A DNA stretch of 64,000 bases from Treponema sp. JC4. Lineage in GTDB: Bacteria > Spirochaetota > Spirochaetia > Treponematales > Treponemataceae. A model generated the notes under the pieces. That model was not told the DNA's origin. It did not search any database and worked only from the letters and a program-made list of their open reading frames with translations. Numbering within the stretch: position 1 is the stretch's first letter; every line of letters begins with the position of its first letter. The stretch is taken from positions 124,001-188,000 of the forward strand of contig NZ_AJGU01000002.1 in assembly GCF_000260795.1 (NCBI RefSeq), in the 5' to 3' direction. The position numbers and the translations under genes are program-made. Positions 44,517-52,520 of this stretch are shown here, one piece after another.

Positions 44517-45936
44517 ATTTCATCATATCATCAAGGGTAACTACAGAATATTCGTTTCGGTCTTTTATTCTGTTTTCTACACCGCTGGTAACGCCGTTTT
44601 TGGAAAAAATAATAAAATATTTTTTAGAGCGTTTAATGCAAAGTGCAGAGGCTTCTAAATCTGAAAGCTGCTTTTCATCAAATTTTTCAGAAGTATATTT
44701 ACATTCGCAGATAGCGGCGTTTTCATCATCAAGGGCAAGAAGATCAATTTCCTCCTGCTTTTTTAGAACAGGGTTATTGCCCCACCAGCGGCCAAGCTCT
44801 TCGGCAAAAAAGGGCATTTTTCCATCATAAAACTGTGAACGAAGCCAGTCTTCGCAAATACCTTCAAAGCGGTGGCCAATAAAAGTATTAAGCCGTTCTT
44901 TTGAAAGCTCACGCTCATAATAAAGTTCCGGAGAAATAAGTCCGTTCAACATATTCTGCTTTTTAAATATGAACATAAAATAAAAGGAAATATAATTATC
45001 GCATATAGAATAAAGTGTATTCCGGCTGTTCTGCTTTTCTCCACAGGGAATTTCCTTTTTTACAAAACCAAGATTGCATAAAACATTCAGATATTTTGAA
45101 ATTTTTGAAGCTTCTTCGCCAACCTTATCTTTTATTGTGCTAAAAGTTGAAGCACCGGCATTTATAGCCAGCATTATGTTTTTATAGAAATAAGTTTCTT
45201 TCAGTTCCATTCTAAGAAGCGTTTCAACTTCATTAAAAAGAACTCCTGTTGTAGAAAGACAATGCGTAATTATATTCTCTTTTATAGAACGTCTGTCATC
45301 AAAAAGAGAAAGATAAAAAGGTATTCCGCCAAGAATTGAATATGCGGTAACAGCATCTTCATTATTATAATTAGGAAAAAACTCCCTTGCCTCTTTGTAA
45401 GAAAAAGGAAAGAGCTTTAATTCAGCAGTTTTTCGTCCATAAAGAGGCTTTGATGAATTATCTATTATATCTTCAATTACAGACACTTCAGAGCCACATA
45501 AAATAAGAAAAATATTTTTCTTTCTAAGAATTGTATCTATGGCAATTTGAAGTCCTGAATCATAAGCAGGATTTGAATTATAAAGATAAGTAAATTCATC
45601 AATTATAATAACCAGGCGTTCAGAAAAATCAGTATTTTTTATAAAAGAGTATACATCACTCCACTTTTCAAAAGCCTTTAAAAATTCACCGGCATTAAGA
45701 ACCTTATTCAGTTCTTCACAAAAATTCTGAACATTTGCTTTTTCTGAAGATTTATCGCCTGTAAAGTAAACTACATTTTTGGGGTGAATACCAGCAAAAT
45801 GACCGAGTAAATACGATTTTCCTACCCTGCGCCTTCCGTGCATAATCAGCATTTCAAATTTATTTGAAGCATAAAGTTTTTCTAATAATGCAAGTTCTAC
45901 GTTTCGACCTATAAAAAAATCTTCTGGATTAATCAT
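44515..45936 (-). CDS. Archaeal-type ATPase with C-terminal DUF234 (restriction-fold) domain
   Basis: 473 residues. The AAA ATPase_2 domain has GRRRVGKS (34-41) as Walker A, LVIIIDEFTYL as Walker B near residue 112, and an Arg-rich sensor region. A winged helix (SKISKYLNVLCNLGFVKKEI) follows. The C-terminal DUF234 part has the nuclease-like pattern EEIDLLALDDENAAICECKYT, i.e. E..D...ECK. Such proteins are common in archaea, Bacteroidetes and spirochaetes; their role is unresolved, with toxin-like or DNA-related functions suspected. AGGAG precedes the ATG. An iteron-like array sits in its promoter. A fragment of a paralogue lies at 43328-43391. Confidence 0.85.
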   Translation of the reverse strand: MINPEDFFIGRNVELALLEKLYASNKFEMLIMHGRRRVGKSYLLGHFAGIHPKNVVYFTGDKSSEKANVQNFCEELNKVLNAGEFLKAFEKWSDVYSFIKNTDFSERLVIIIDEFTYLYNSNPAYDSGLQIAIDTILRKKNIFLILCGSEVSVIEDIIDNSSKPLYGRKTAELKLFPFSYKEAREFFPNYNNEDAVTAYSILGGIPFYLSLFDDRRSIKENIITHCLSTTGVLFNEVETLLRMELKETYFYKNIMLAINAGASTFSTIKDKVGEEASKISKYLNVLCNLGFVKKEIPCGEKQNSRNTLYSICDNYISFYFMFIFKKQNMLNGLISPELYYERELSKERLNTFIGHRFEGICEDWLRSQFYDGKMPFFAEELGRWWGNNPVLKKQEEIDLLALDDENAAICECKYTSEKFDEKQLSDLEASALCIKRSKKYFIIFSKNGVTSGVENRIKDRNEYSVVTLDDMMK

Positions 45937-45991
45937 TATATACTCCTAAGTAATATACTTTAAAGTAATATACTCTAGAGTATATAATATC
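45937..45991. promoter_or_regulatory. Palindrome and direct repeats upstream of the DUF234 ATPase
   Basis: The 18-bp perfect palindrome ATATACTCTAGAGTATAT (45968-45985) is followed, toward the gene, by direct repeats AGTATATTACTTTAA and AGTATATTACTTAGG with a 15-bp period and a third partial AGTATATAATG. The last one covers the ribosome site and start. This looks like an autoregulatory operator array. Confidence 0.6.
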
Positions 45992-46050
45992 ATTTACTTG
46001 TTCCTTCTTCAACAAAAAAATTTCATCTGCCCACTTTCGTAAAAATCCGC

Positions 46051-46065
46051 TATACTAGCCCTATG
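46051..46065 (+). promoter_or_regulatory. Leaderless-type -10 box of the Nudix gene
   Basis: TATACT (46051-46056), six bases, then ATG at 46063. The -35 region is weak (CTGCCC, 18 bp upstream). Confidence 0.45.
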
Positions 46066-46608
46066 AAAAATGACTTCAAGCTCTGTCCTATGTGCGGCAG
46101 TAAAAATATTCAGAATAAAAATGACCGCAAATGGTTCTGCCCGGAATGCGGTTTTGACCTTTACTGCAATGTGGCAGCTTCGGTAGGCGTTCTGATTTTT
46201 GATGACGAAAATAATTTTCTTTTTGAAAAACGCGCAAAGGAACCTAAGAAGGGCTTCTGGACTCAGCCGGGCGGCTTTATTGATGCAGACGAAAGTGCAG
46301 AAGAAGCTGTTGAGCGCGAATGCCGCGAAGAAATTGGCGCCCAGGTTACAGATATCCGCTATATTGGCTCTTACCCAAACACCTACGAATACAAAAAAAT
46401 TACCTACAAAACCTGCGATATGTTTTTTACGGCAAAGCTTTCCGGCAGCGGAAGCTTAAAAGAACTTGCTGAAAAACTGAATGCCCAGGAAAGTGAAGTA
46501 GAAGAGGTTGTTGTTCAGAAAATTACAAGCGCTGAACAGATTGAAGAACTTCCACTGGCATTTGTTTCTACCCGTAATGCGCTGAAAGACTTTTTTAAGA
46601 GAGGCTAA
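46063..46608 (+). CDS. Nudix hydrolase with N-terminal zinc ribbon
   Basis: 181 residues. A zinc ribbon (Cys8, Cys11, Cys26, Cys29) precedes a Nudix domain. The Nudix box GGFIDADESAEEAVERECREEIGAQ starts near residue 70, and the catalytic REEIG is intact. The combination resembles NADH pyrophosphatase-like and ADP-ribose-type Nudix enzymes, but the SQPWPFPxS-type motif of NudC is not present. The substrate is probably a nucleoside diphosphate derivative. The next gene starts three bases after its stop, so the two form an operon. Confidence 0.85.
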   Translation: MKNDFKLCPMCGSKNIQNKNDRKWFCPECGFDLYCNVAASVGVLIFDDENNFLFEKRAKEPKKGFWTQPGGFIDADESAEEAVERECREEIGAQVTDIRYIGSYPNTYEYKKITYKTCDMFFTAKLSGSGSLKELAEKLNAQESEVEEVVVQKITSAEQIEELPLAFVSTRNALKDFFKRG

Positions 46609-46610
46609 AA

Positions 46611-47135
46611 ATGGATATTATTTCTATTATTCTGCTTGCATCCTACTGTGCAATGTTTATTCTGCTTTTGACAATTCCCCTTCGCCGTCGAGCCCTTATG
46701 CTGCGTGCCGGCCGCCGCCTTTTTGCAATTCCAACTAAAAAGCGAACCTTCTTTAAGGGTGCTGCAATTATTCTTTTGTGCGTAGTTCTTGTTTTTGTAA
46801 TTAAAACCCGCTACTTTTCTATTTTTGTTGATATTGCCTTCTGCGGAACTGCCATTCTTGGAGTTGAGTTTGTAGCCCGACTTTTTTCTGTAGCAACTCT
46901 CTGCGGAGCCTGGCAGAACGCTGTACTTTTGGACACAGAAATTGTCCTTTATGACGACATAGCCGTTTTCCCAATTCTACAGCTACCCCCGGAAGAGCAG
47001 AAAAACTACCCTGCCAACGTGCTTGTGGTAGAAACAAAATCCCGCGGCACTGTAAACCTGATTTTCCCTTCTGCCGAGCTCTGCCATAAGGTGCTGGAAG
47101 TAATTTTCACAGAACGCCCTGAACTAAAAGCTTAA
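46611..47135 (+). CDS. Membrane protein of unknown function
   Basis: 174 residues. Two or three hydrophobic helices occupy the first half (IISIILLASYCAMFILLLTI; GAAIILLCVVLVFVI; IAFCGTAILGVEFVARL). A soluble C-terminal domain of about 85 residues follows (AVLLDTEIVLYDDIAVFPILQLP). I do not recognise the family. Translated together with the Nudix gene (GAGAGG lies inside the end of that gene). Encoded just before element copy B and the tRNA. Confidence 0.65.
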   Translation: MDIISIILLASYCAMFILLLTIPLRRRALMLRAGRRLFAIPTKKRTFFKGAAIILLCVVLVFVIKTRYFSIFVDIAFCGTAILGVEFVARLFSVATLCGAWQNAVLLDTEIVLYDDIAVFPILQLPPEEQKNYPANVLVVETKSRGTVNLIFPSAELCHKVLEVIFTERPELKA

Positions 47136-47168
47136 ATATGATTACTACAAAATGGGCTTGCGGTCGTA

Positions 47169-47296
47169 AAGCATGGTTCAAAACGTAAATAAAGCGTGTA
47201 TCACGCTTTATTATTACATGCTGTTTGTGGTAAAGAAACTATAGAGTTCGTCGCTTTCGCGACGCTCCACAAACAGAATGTTTTTGCCCCATGCTT
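47169..47296 (+). repeat. Structured intergenic element, copy B
   Basis: Stems: P1 AAGCATGG..CAAAAC (47169-47184) with GTTTTTG..CCATGCTT (47280-47296). P2 AATAAAGCGTG (47188-47198) with CACGCTTTATT (47202-47212). P3 CTGTTTGTGG (47221-47230) with CCACAAACAG (47267-47276). P4 CGTCGC-TTTC-GCGACG (47249-47264). The 18-nt strand between P3 and P4 contains AAAGAAACTAT and the return side has two bases, exactly as in copies A and C. Confidence 0.75.
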
Positions 47297-47415
47297 AACT
47301 CCCTCCGCCCAGTTTCTCTTAAAATATTTCAGTTTTATTTTGATAAAATTACTATTTTACACCACGAGCCCCTAGACAAGACTTTCGTTAACTGATATAG
47401 TAACAACACAGTTTT

Positions 47416-47487
47416 GGTGTGGTACCCAAGCGGTAAGGGATCGGTCTGCAAAACCGTCATTGGTTGGTTCGACTCCAATCCACACCT
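47416..47487 (+). tRNA. tRNA-Cys (GCA)
   Basis: Acceptor stem GGTGTGG/CCACACC is perfect. The anticodon loop CTGCAAA gives GCA. The T arm is GTTGG-TTCGACT-CCAAT, with a 5-nt variable loop and discriminator U, the usual identity base for cysteine. CCA is not encoded. A terminator follows after nine bases. Confidence 0.95.
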
Positions 47488-47495
47488 GAGAGAAT

Positions 47496-47526
47496 AAAAA
47501 AGACAGTCCAGTGGACTGTCTTTTTT
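47496..47526. terminator. Terminator after tRNA-Cys
   Basis: GACAGTCC (47502-47509) pairs with GGACTGTC (47513-47520), flanked by A6 and T6, so it could act on both strands. Confidence 0.92.
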
Positions 47527-47544
47527 ATTCTTGATCTTATAAGG

Positions 47545-47586
47545 CAAAAAATAAATATTTTTGCTCGCAAAAATATTTATTTTTTG
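47545..47586. repeat. 20-bp perfect inverted repeat
   Basis: CAAAAAATAAATATTTTTGC (47545-47564) and its exact complement (47567-47586) are separated by TC. It lies between the tRNA terminator and an unexplained structured region. Function unknown. Confidence 0.85.
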
Positions 47587-47590
47587 GACG

Positions 47591-47930
47591 AGTAGATTTA
47601 GCCTTACAATTGGAAGAATATATTTTTACTTTGGTAAATTCTTACAATTGCAAATCGCATTTTTTACCTTGTAAAAAAAATTACACCGTAAGCCCGCGTG
47701 AGCGATAGTAGCGGCGCGAAGCGTTCGTGCAAACAGAAAAAATGCCCAATAACTTTTGCATGCAAAAGTTAAGCAAACGTAAGGGCAGTTTGGAAGTTGA
47801 AGGACAGATTACGACGTTTGCAGGAATGTAGCGACAGCGGAACCGCGGATAGCGCGACCCGAAGGGGCACGCCCTAAAACTCGTCTCTTCCATCACGCAG
47901 AGGCAAAGCCCCGTGATGATTATATATATC
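47591..47930. repeat. Gene-free structured region
   Basis: About 340 bases without a convincing gene. Visible parts are: the palindrome AACTTTTGCATGCAAAAGTT (47751-47770), also the core of the tandem units at 61201-61392; GCAAACGT with ACGTTTGC flanking about 45 nt; the hairpin CCC-GAA-GGG inside GCG..CGC near 47855; and CATCACG/CGTGATG near 47890-47920. It probably holds one or more interspersed repeats. An open frame on the minus strand here has no ribosome site and an unlikely composition. Confidence 0.45.
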
Positions 47931-47963
47931 AAGCCGGTAACTTTTGTTGCCGGCTTTCTTTTT
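47931..47963 (+). terminator. Hairpin with T-run upstream of the LapA-like gene
   Basis: AAGCCGGTAAC (47931-47941) pairs with GTTGCCGGCTT (47946-47956), with one wobble, followed by TTCTTTTT. Confidence 0.75.
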
Positions 47964-47966
47964 GCC

Positions 47967-48004
47967 TTTACAAGTTTTGCGCGATTACTTACAATAATAA
48001 TATG
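47967..48004 (+). promoter_or_regulatory. Leaderless-type promoter of the LapA-like gene
   Basis: TTTACA (47967-47972), 17 bp, TACAAT (47990-47995), six bases, ATG at 48002. Confidence 0.55.
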
Positions 48005-48409
48005 GTAGTAAGTTTGATTTTTATTCTTGCGCTGGTTGTTTTTCTGGCGGTATTTATTGGTCATAATATTTCAAATGTCTGCACCTTCTGGTTTTTTAAG
48101 ACTTATACAGATTTGCCGGTAACAATTCTTGTTTTTATTGCATTTGGCTCGGGAATTGTACTTTCGCTTTTGTGCGTGCTTTTTGCCCGCCTGAGAAAGT
48201 CGGATGAAGAAAAGGAAGTTCAGGCTGCCAAAACAAAGGTTCAGAAGGCAGAGGAAAAAGAGCGCAAGCTTCAGGAAAAGAACGACAAAAAAGAAGCTAA
48301 AATTGCAGCAAAAGAGGCAAAGGCTTCTAAATCTAAAAAGGCAAAGCCGGAGGACGCAAATAAAACTCTGGAAATGTCTGCTGCCGATTTGCAGAACATG
48401 TCAAAATAA
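48002..48409 (+). CDS. LapA/DUF1049-domain membrane protein
   Basis: 135 residues. Two membrane helices (LIFILALVVFLAVFI and LPVTILVFIAFGSGIVLSLLCVL) separated by a short NISNVCTFWFFKTYTDLP segment give the DUF1049/LapA pattern. The rest is a highly charged Lys/Glu/Ala coiled coil (about residues 65-120). LapA in E. coli works with LapB in lipopolysaccharide assembly control. In an organism of this type an equivalent role is only a guess. It is followed after 34 bases by the SPOR protein gene, probably co-transcribed. Confidence 0.7.
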   Translation: MVVSLIFILALVVFLAVFIGHNISNVCTFWFFKTYTDLPVTILVFIAFGSGIVLSLLCVLFARLRKSDEEKEVQAAKTKVQKAEEKERKLQEKNDKKEAKIAAKEAKASKSKKAKPEDANKTLEMSAADLQNMSK

Positions 48410-48443
48410 TTACGGCCAGTCCGGCGGTTTTTGAGGGGAAAAT

Positions 48444-49490
48444 ATGAAAAAACTTGTTGCAACTGCTGCTGCTTTTCTTGCAGTTTTGAATCTGTTCGGA
48501 GCGGAACTTAAGGCTAAAAACGTTACTGCCGAAGCTGCCCGAAAACAGGACGTTGATCAGGCAATTCATTACCTTAAAAATCAGGTTTCAAAAATTACTG
48601 AACCAAGCGAAAGACGCGCGGTTTATATTTTTATGGCATCGCTGCAGGAACAGCTTTCCCTTTACGGCGATGCTCAGATTTCTTACGCTTCGGCAGCTTC
48701 TATTGCAGCCCTGGATGCCGAAGACATGCCTAAAAAATCTAACGAACAGCTGGTTCTGGATGCAGTCCGCTGTGCCCTTAGCGGCGGAGATGCAGACACT
48801 GCAGATTCCTATCTTAATTCTGCCGTTCGCAATTCTAAAAATCCCCGGGTTCAGGCTTATATCAAATTGTATTCCCAGTGGAGTAAACTTTGCCGCGCCC
48901 AGACTGCAGAAGATTTGCAGGAGCCTATTCTTCTTTTGCAGGCCTACCGCGGAATGGAAAGCATGAGTTATGTTCAGCCGGCAGTTCTTTTGACCCTCTG
49001 GTATCTTACCGGTGACAAATCTTATTCTGTTGAAATTACCGGCCGCTATCCTAAATCTATGGAAGCGGCAGTTGTAAACGGCGATGTTCAGCTGCTTCCT
49101 ACCCCTTTCTGGTTCTTTGTTCCTAAAAAGGGAGTTGCCGAGCAGGGCACCGGAAGTTACGCTGTGGCAGAACTTCCAAAAGATGAGCAGAATGCAGACG
49201 GTAACGGGGCAATTTCCCTCGCCCTGCCGGAGTCTGTAAAAGATGCTGCTAAAAATGCCGGCGCTGCTGCCAGCTCTACGGCTTCTAAACTTCAGCTGGG
49301 ACTTTTCCGTACCCAGAGTAATGCAGACGCTCTTTCTAGCGAAGTAAATAAAAAAGGCTTTAATTCTTATGTAACTTCCGAAACCCGCTCCAGCGGCACA
49401 ACATATTATCTTGTTCTGGTAAATGACCCGGACGGCTCGGTTGCAGATAAACTGAGAAATAACGGTTATGAGTGTTACGTTGTAGAATAA
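48444..49490 (+). CDS. Exported SPOR-domain protein
   Basis: 348 residues with a signal peptide (MKKLVATAAAFLAVLNLFGA). Residues 25-200 are helical and repeat-like (YLKNQVSKITEPSERRAVYIFMASLQEQ), resembling TPR. An Ala-rich spacer (AAKNAGAAASSTASK) follows. The C-terminal SPOR domain is KLQLGLFRTQSNADALSSEVNKKGF... with YYLVLVNDPDGSVADKL. SPOR domains bind peptidoglycan glycan strands lacking stem peptides, at division sites or sites of wall turnover. A periplasmic role in cell division or wall binding is inferred. Ribosome site GAGGGG. Confidence 0.82.
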   Translation: MKKLVATAAAFLAVLNLFGAELKAKNVTAEAARKQDVDQAIHYLKNQVSKITEPSERRAVYIFMASLQEQLSLYGDAQISYASAASIAALDAEDMPKKSNEQLVLDAVRCALSGGDADTADSYLNSAVRNSKNPRVQAYIKLYSQWSKLCRAQTAEDLQEPILLLQAYRGMESMSYVQPAVLLTLWYLTGDKSYSVEITGRYPKSMEAAVVNGDVQLLPTPFWFFVPKKGVAEQGTGSYAVAELPKDEQNADGNGAISLALPESVKDAAKNAGAAASSTASKLQLGLFRTQSNADALSSEVNKKGFNSYVTSETRSSGTTYYLVLVNDPDGSVADKLRNNGYECYVVE

Positions 49491-49494
49491 GGTA

Positions 49495-49512
49495 AGGGGA
49501 AAGCCTTCCCCT
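49495..49512. terminator. Hairpin between SPOR and NAGPA genes
   Basis: AGGGGAA pairs with TTCCCCT around a 4-nt loop. No clear T-run. It lies between convergent genes. Confidence 0.4.
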
Positions 49513-49550
49513 CGCTCCAGCCAGCAAGCTGTCTTCCGCTACCCCTTCGC

Positions 49551-50279
49551 CTAAGGCTTCGCCCTAAAACCCAGCACCACCGGAACCTTTCTTCTAAAGG
49601 GTGCTTTAATCGCCTTTTCACCGTTTACAACCATCTGAGCCGAGTGACCGCCGTCAAACTGCATGGCAATTTCCACATCTAATTCCTGAAAAATCTCTGC
49701 GCAGTCACCATAAGACATTTTTTTTGCGCACATTATTAAAAGAGTTTTTCCGCTGTCGCAAAGTCCCACGGCTATGCGGTAATCTTTATGGTCAATAAAG
49801 TCATTTTTTTTCCCATCCCGGAGAATTGTCCAGAAACCGCCGACGGCAATATAAGGAAGTTTTCCTTCACTCAAATCTATTTCTTCCTGGCTGTCAAAAA
49901 TCTCTGCCCGAAAGCCGCTTTCTTCCTTGTAAAATGCAAGGGCAGCATATTTTTTTACGGCAGGAGAATAAACTTTCCCGTCATCAATCAAAATCCCGAC
50001 GGGCTTTCCATCTTTCTTAAAAGGCAGGGTATTAATTACAATCTCCGCCCTGCTCTGCCTTGCAAAAGCCCGGGGACTTACAAGCTTAAAGTCAGGCCCA
50101 TTTGTCATAATCTGCAAATCTGCAGATGTAAGGTCGATTTTTTCTATTGTATATGACGCTGAAGTCTGTGAATTTTTAGAGAACTGGAGCTGAGTTGTAC
50201 GGCAGGACGAAATTAAGAGAATTAGAAATATAAAGAAAACTGCCCGCAGCGCTTTGCCCGGCTTTATCATCCTTCTCAT
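49551..50279 (-). CDS. Phosphodiester glycosidase (NAGPA-domain) lipoprotein
   Basis: 242 residues. The signal MRRMIKPGKALRAVFFIFLI ends in the lipobox ISSC. A NAGPA/DUF2233 domain follows: AEIVINTLPFKKDGKPVGILIDDGKVYSP and the catalytic-region motif IAMQFDGGHSAQMVVNG. Relatives remove N-acetylglucosamine from phosphodiesters such as wall or surface glycan phosphates. It is probably anchored in the periplasm. The ATG overlaps the stop of the HAD gene (ATGA), so it is the third gene of a folD-HAD-NAGPA operon. Confidence 0.8.
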   Translation of the reverse strand: MRRMIKPGKALRAVFFIFLILLISSCRTTQLQFSKNSQTSASYTIEKIDLTSADLQIMTNGPDFKLVSPRAFARQSRAEIVINTLPFKKDGKPVGILIDDGKVYSPAVKKYAALAFYKEESGFRAEIFDSQEEIDLSEGKLPYIAVGGFWTILRDGKKNDFIDHKDYRIAVGLCDSGKTLLIMCAKKMSYGDCAEIFQELDVEIAMQFDGGHSAQMVVNGEKAIKAPFRRKVPVVLGFRAKP

Positions 50280-50938
50280 AAACTGTTTTCTTTTATAATA
50301 ACCTCTGCAATTTCAGTAAGTGACGGAACTTTTGCAAAAAGAAGTTTGCATAAATCAGCATCCGGCTGATCCTGATCCGGCACCATGCAAACCTTACAGC
50401 CTGCCCTGCTGGCACTGGTCACTCCGTTTGGAGAATCTTCAACTGCAAGACATTCAGAAGGCGCAAGGGAAAGTTTCTGGCAGGCATACTCATAAATATC
50501 TGGGGCTGGCTTTCCGTGTTCAACCATTGTAGCAGAAATAAATTTATCAAACTCCTGATCAATGCCAAGCTTTTCCAGATAGCGCATTGAACGTTCTATT
50601 GGAGAAGCAGTTGCAATTGCACGAAGGATTTTATTTTCCTTAAGGAAGGCAAGGATTTCTTTTGCGCCGGGACGGAGCTGAAGACCACGCTCGGCAATCA
50701 TTTCTTCCATAAGTTTTTCGCGGTAAGAGCGGACTGCCTTGTAGTCAAAATTCGGGTCACCGCTGAGTTCTTTCATGTATTCAGGAGCATAAGGGCGGCC
50801 AAGGGAACGGAGAGTAAGTGCCTGCTCGTCTGTAAGAGTATAGCCAAAATGCTCAAATGCCCTGGGCCAGCAGATGCGGAAGTATTTTTCCGTATCTATG
50901 AGAGTGCCGTCTAAATCAAAAATTACTGCTTTAATCAT
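50276..50938 (-). CDS. HAD-superfamily phosphatase, beta-phosphoglucomutase-like
   Basis: 220 residues with the four HAD motifs. Motif I is FDLDGTLIDTE (nucleophile Asp8 and acid/base Asp10). Motif II is the ATASP near residue 111, motif III the Lys in GKPAPDIYEYA, and motif IV VEDSPNGVTSA. The helical cap of subclass I (FEHFGYTLTDEQAL) is present. It should dephosphorylate or isomerise a small sugar phosphate. It overlaps folD by one base (TAATG) and the next gene by four. Confidence 0.88.
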   Translation of the reverse strand: MIKAVIFDLDGTLIDTEKYFRICWPRAFEHFGYTLTDEQALTLRSLGRPYAPEYMKELSGDPNFDYKAVRSYREKLMEEMIAERGLQLRPGAKEILAFLKENKILRAIATASPIERSMRYLEKLGIDQEFDKFISATMVEHGKPAPDIYEYACQKLSLAPSECLAVEDSPNGVTSASRAGCKVCMVPDQDQPDADLCKLLFAKVPSLTEIAEVIIKENSL

Positions 50939-51810
50939 TACAGTCTTCTTTCGGCACTCTCAAGAGTATTTTGCATAAGCATTGCAATTGTCATTGGCCC
51001 TACTCCGCCTGGAACTGGGGTGATGAAGCTTGTTTTTTCTTTCAGATCATCAAAATCGCAGTCGCCTACAAGACGGAAGCCTGATTTTTTGCTTGCATCC
51101 GGAATACGGTTTACGCCTACGTCAATTACAACAGCGCCGTCTTTTACCATATCGGCGGTAAGGGTGTGAGGGCGGCCGCTGGCTACAACAATGATATCTG
51201 CCTGGCGGGTAATTTCTGCCATGTTTTTAGTTCCTGTGTGGCACATTGTAACAGTGCAGTTAACGTCTTTGCGGGCCAGAAGTGCTGCAACAGGCTTACC
51301 TACAATATTTGAGCGACCAATTACTACTGCGTGCTTTCCGCTGGTTTCAATTCCAGCCTTACGAAGAAGTACAATTACTCCGTGCGGTGTACAAGGAAGA
51401 AAGCCCGGTCGGCCAATCAGCATATTTCCTACGTTTACAGGGTGGAAACCGTCTACATCTTTTTCCGGTTTAATTGCCATAATTACTTTATCTTCATTAA
51501 TATGCTTTGGAAGTGGCAGCTGAACAAGAATACCGTGAACGCTAGAGTCGGCATTAAGTTGGTCAATCAGTTTAAGAAGTTCTTCTTCAGAAGTTGATTC
51601 AGGAAGATGAACGCTGCGGTCAACCATTCCAACCTCGGCAAGAGCCTTCTGCTTACCGGTAACGTAACTTACGCTGGCAGGATTTTCGCCAACAAGAATT
51701 ACAGCAAGGCAGGGAGCAATTCCCTTTTCCTTAAGCTGGCTAACTTTTTTTGCAACATCAGCGCGAACATCAGCAGCAACCTGTTTTCCGTCAATAATTA
51801 CAGCACTCAT
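50938..51810 (-). CDS. folD: Bifunctional methylenetetrahydrofolate dehydrogenase/cyclohydrolase
   Basis: 290 residues with the FolD signatures [14 protein letters not shown] (catalytic Tyr and Lys), [36 protein letters not shown] (nucleotide binding) and [15 protein letters not shown]. It interconverts 5,10-methylene-, methenyl- and 10-formyl-tetrahydrofolate in the cytoplasm for purine and formyl-Met synthesis. Length and motifs are complete. First gene of a three-gene operon with overlapping ends. The ribosome site is weak (GGAG about 13 bases upstream). Confidence 0.96.
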   Translation of the reverse strand: MSAVIIDGKQVAADVRADVAKKVSQLKEKGIAPCLAVILVGENPASVSYVTGKQKALAEVGMVDRSVHLPESTSEEELLKLIDQLNADSSVHGILVQLPLPKHINEDKVIMAIKPEKDVDGFHPVNVGNMLIGRPGFLPCTPHGVIVLLRKAGIETSGKHAVVIGRSNIVGKPVAALLARKDVNCTVTMCHTGTKNMAEITRQADIIVVASGRPHTLTADMVKDGAVVIDVGVNRIPDASKKSGFRLVGDCDFDDLKEKTSFITPVPGGVGPMTIAMLMQNTLESAERRL

Positions 51811-51924
51811 AGTAACTTTTTCTCCACAACTCTGTTTAATTGATAAATATCGCTAAAATCTATATGATGTAGCATAGTAAAATTTTTTAAATAAAATATC
51901 CATATAAAAGTAAAAGGAAACCCT

Positions 51925-52500
51925 ATGAAACGCATTATTTCTCTACTGTTAGTTCTTTCGATTTTTGCGGGCGCTGTTTTTGCACAGGAAGACGACGGTC
52001 CTGATATCTACGAAGATGATTTTGAATACTTACAGAACGGTCCTGGTGATCAGTTTTTGAAAATAGAACTTGGAGCAATTTTCCCGCTCAATTTTGGAGA
52101 CAAACTCTGGCCTGGTGTTCAGGCTACAATCGGTTACTACAGATTTTTGAACCAGTGGCTTGCTCTTGGAGGCGAAATTTCGGTTTCAAGCGAGTTCTCA
52201 ATTGGTAACAAGGCTTTGTTCATGGTTCCAATCACCTTTGGTGTAATGTTCCAGCCGACAGTCAAAAAGTTTGAGTTCCCAATCTTCCTTACAATGGGTA
52301 TTGCTGACCACACCTGGGCAAACGCAACCTACTTCCCTGCCTTTACAATTAAAGCAGAAGCTGGTGCCTTCTACCGTTTTACAGAAGCCTGGTCTTTTGG
52401 TTTAACAACCTTTGTAATGTGGTCTGTTGAAAAAGCCCGCGGAGATTATACTCACGGATGGTTTGAAACCGCCTCTCTTGCAGCACGCTACCACTTCTAA
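51925..52500 (+). CDS. Outer-membrane beta-barrel protein, treponemal type
   Basis: 191 residues. A cleavable signal (MKRIISLLLVLSIFAGAVFA) is followed by an acidic segment and alternating amphipathic strands (GDQFLKIELGAIFPLNF, WPGVQATIGYYRFL). The protein ends in a terminal aromatic, ASLAARYHF, the C-terminal Phe being typical for BAM-inserted barrels. Eight strands are plausible for the size. It resembles the small OmpW/TP0733-like group in general features, but the match is inferred. AAGGAAA upstream of the ATG. Followed after 20 bases by a lipoprotein gene. Confidence 0.75.
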   Translation: MKRIISLLLVLSIFAGAVFAQEDDGPDIYEDDFEYLQNGPGDQFLKIELGAIFPLNFGDKLWPGVQATIGYYRFLNQWLALGGEISVSSEFSIGNKALFMVPITFGVMFQPTVKKFEFPIFLTMGIADHTWANATYFPAFTIKAEAGAFYRFTEAWSFGLTTFVMWSVEKARGDYTHGWFETASLAARYHF

Positions 52501-52520
52501 TCATTTTACAGGACTTAATT

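Noticed and set aside
47681-48064. 127-codon minus-strand frame through the structured gene-free region
   Set aside because: No ribosome site, unlikely composition, overlaps hairpins and the LapA-like gene.
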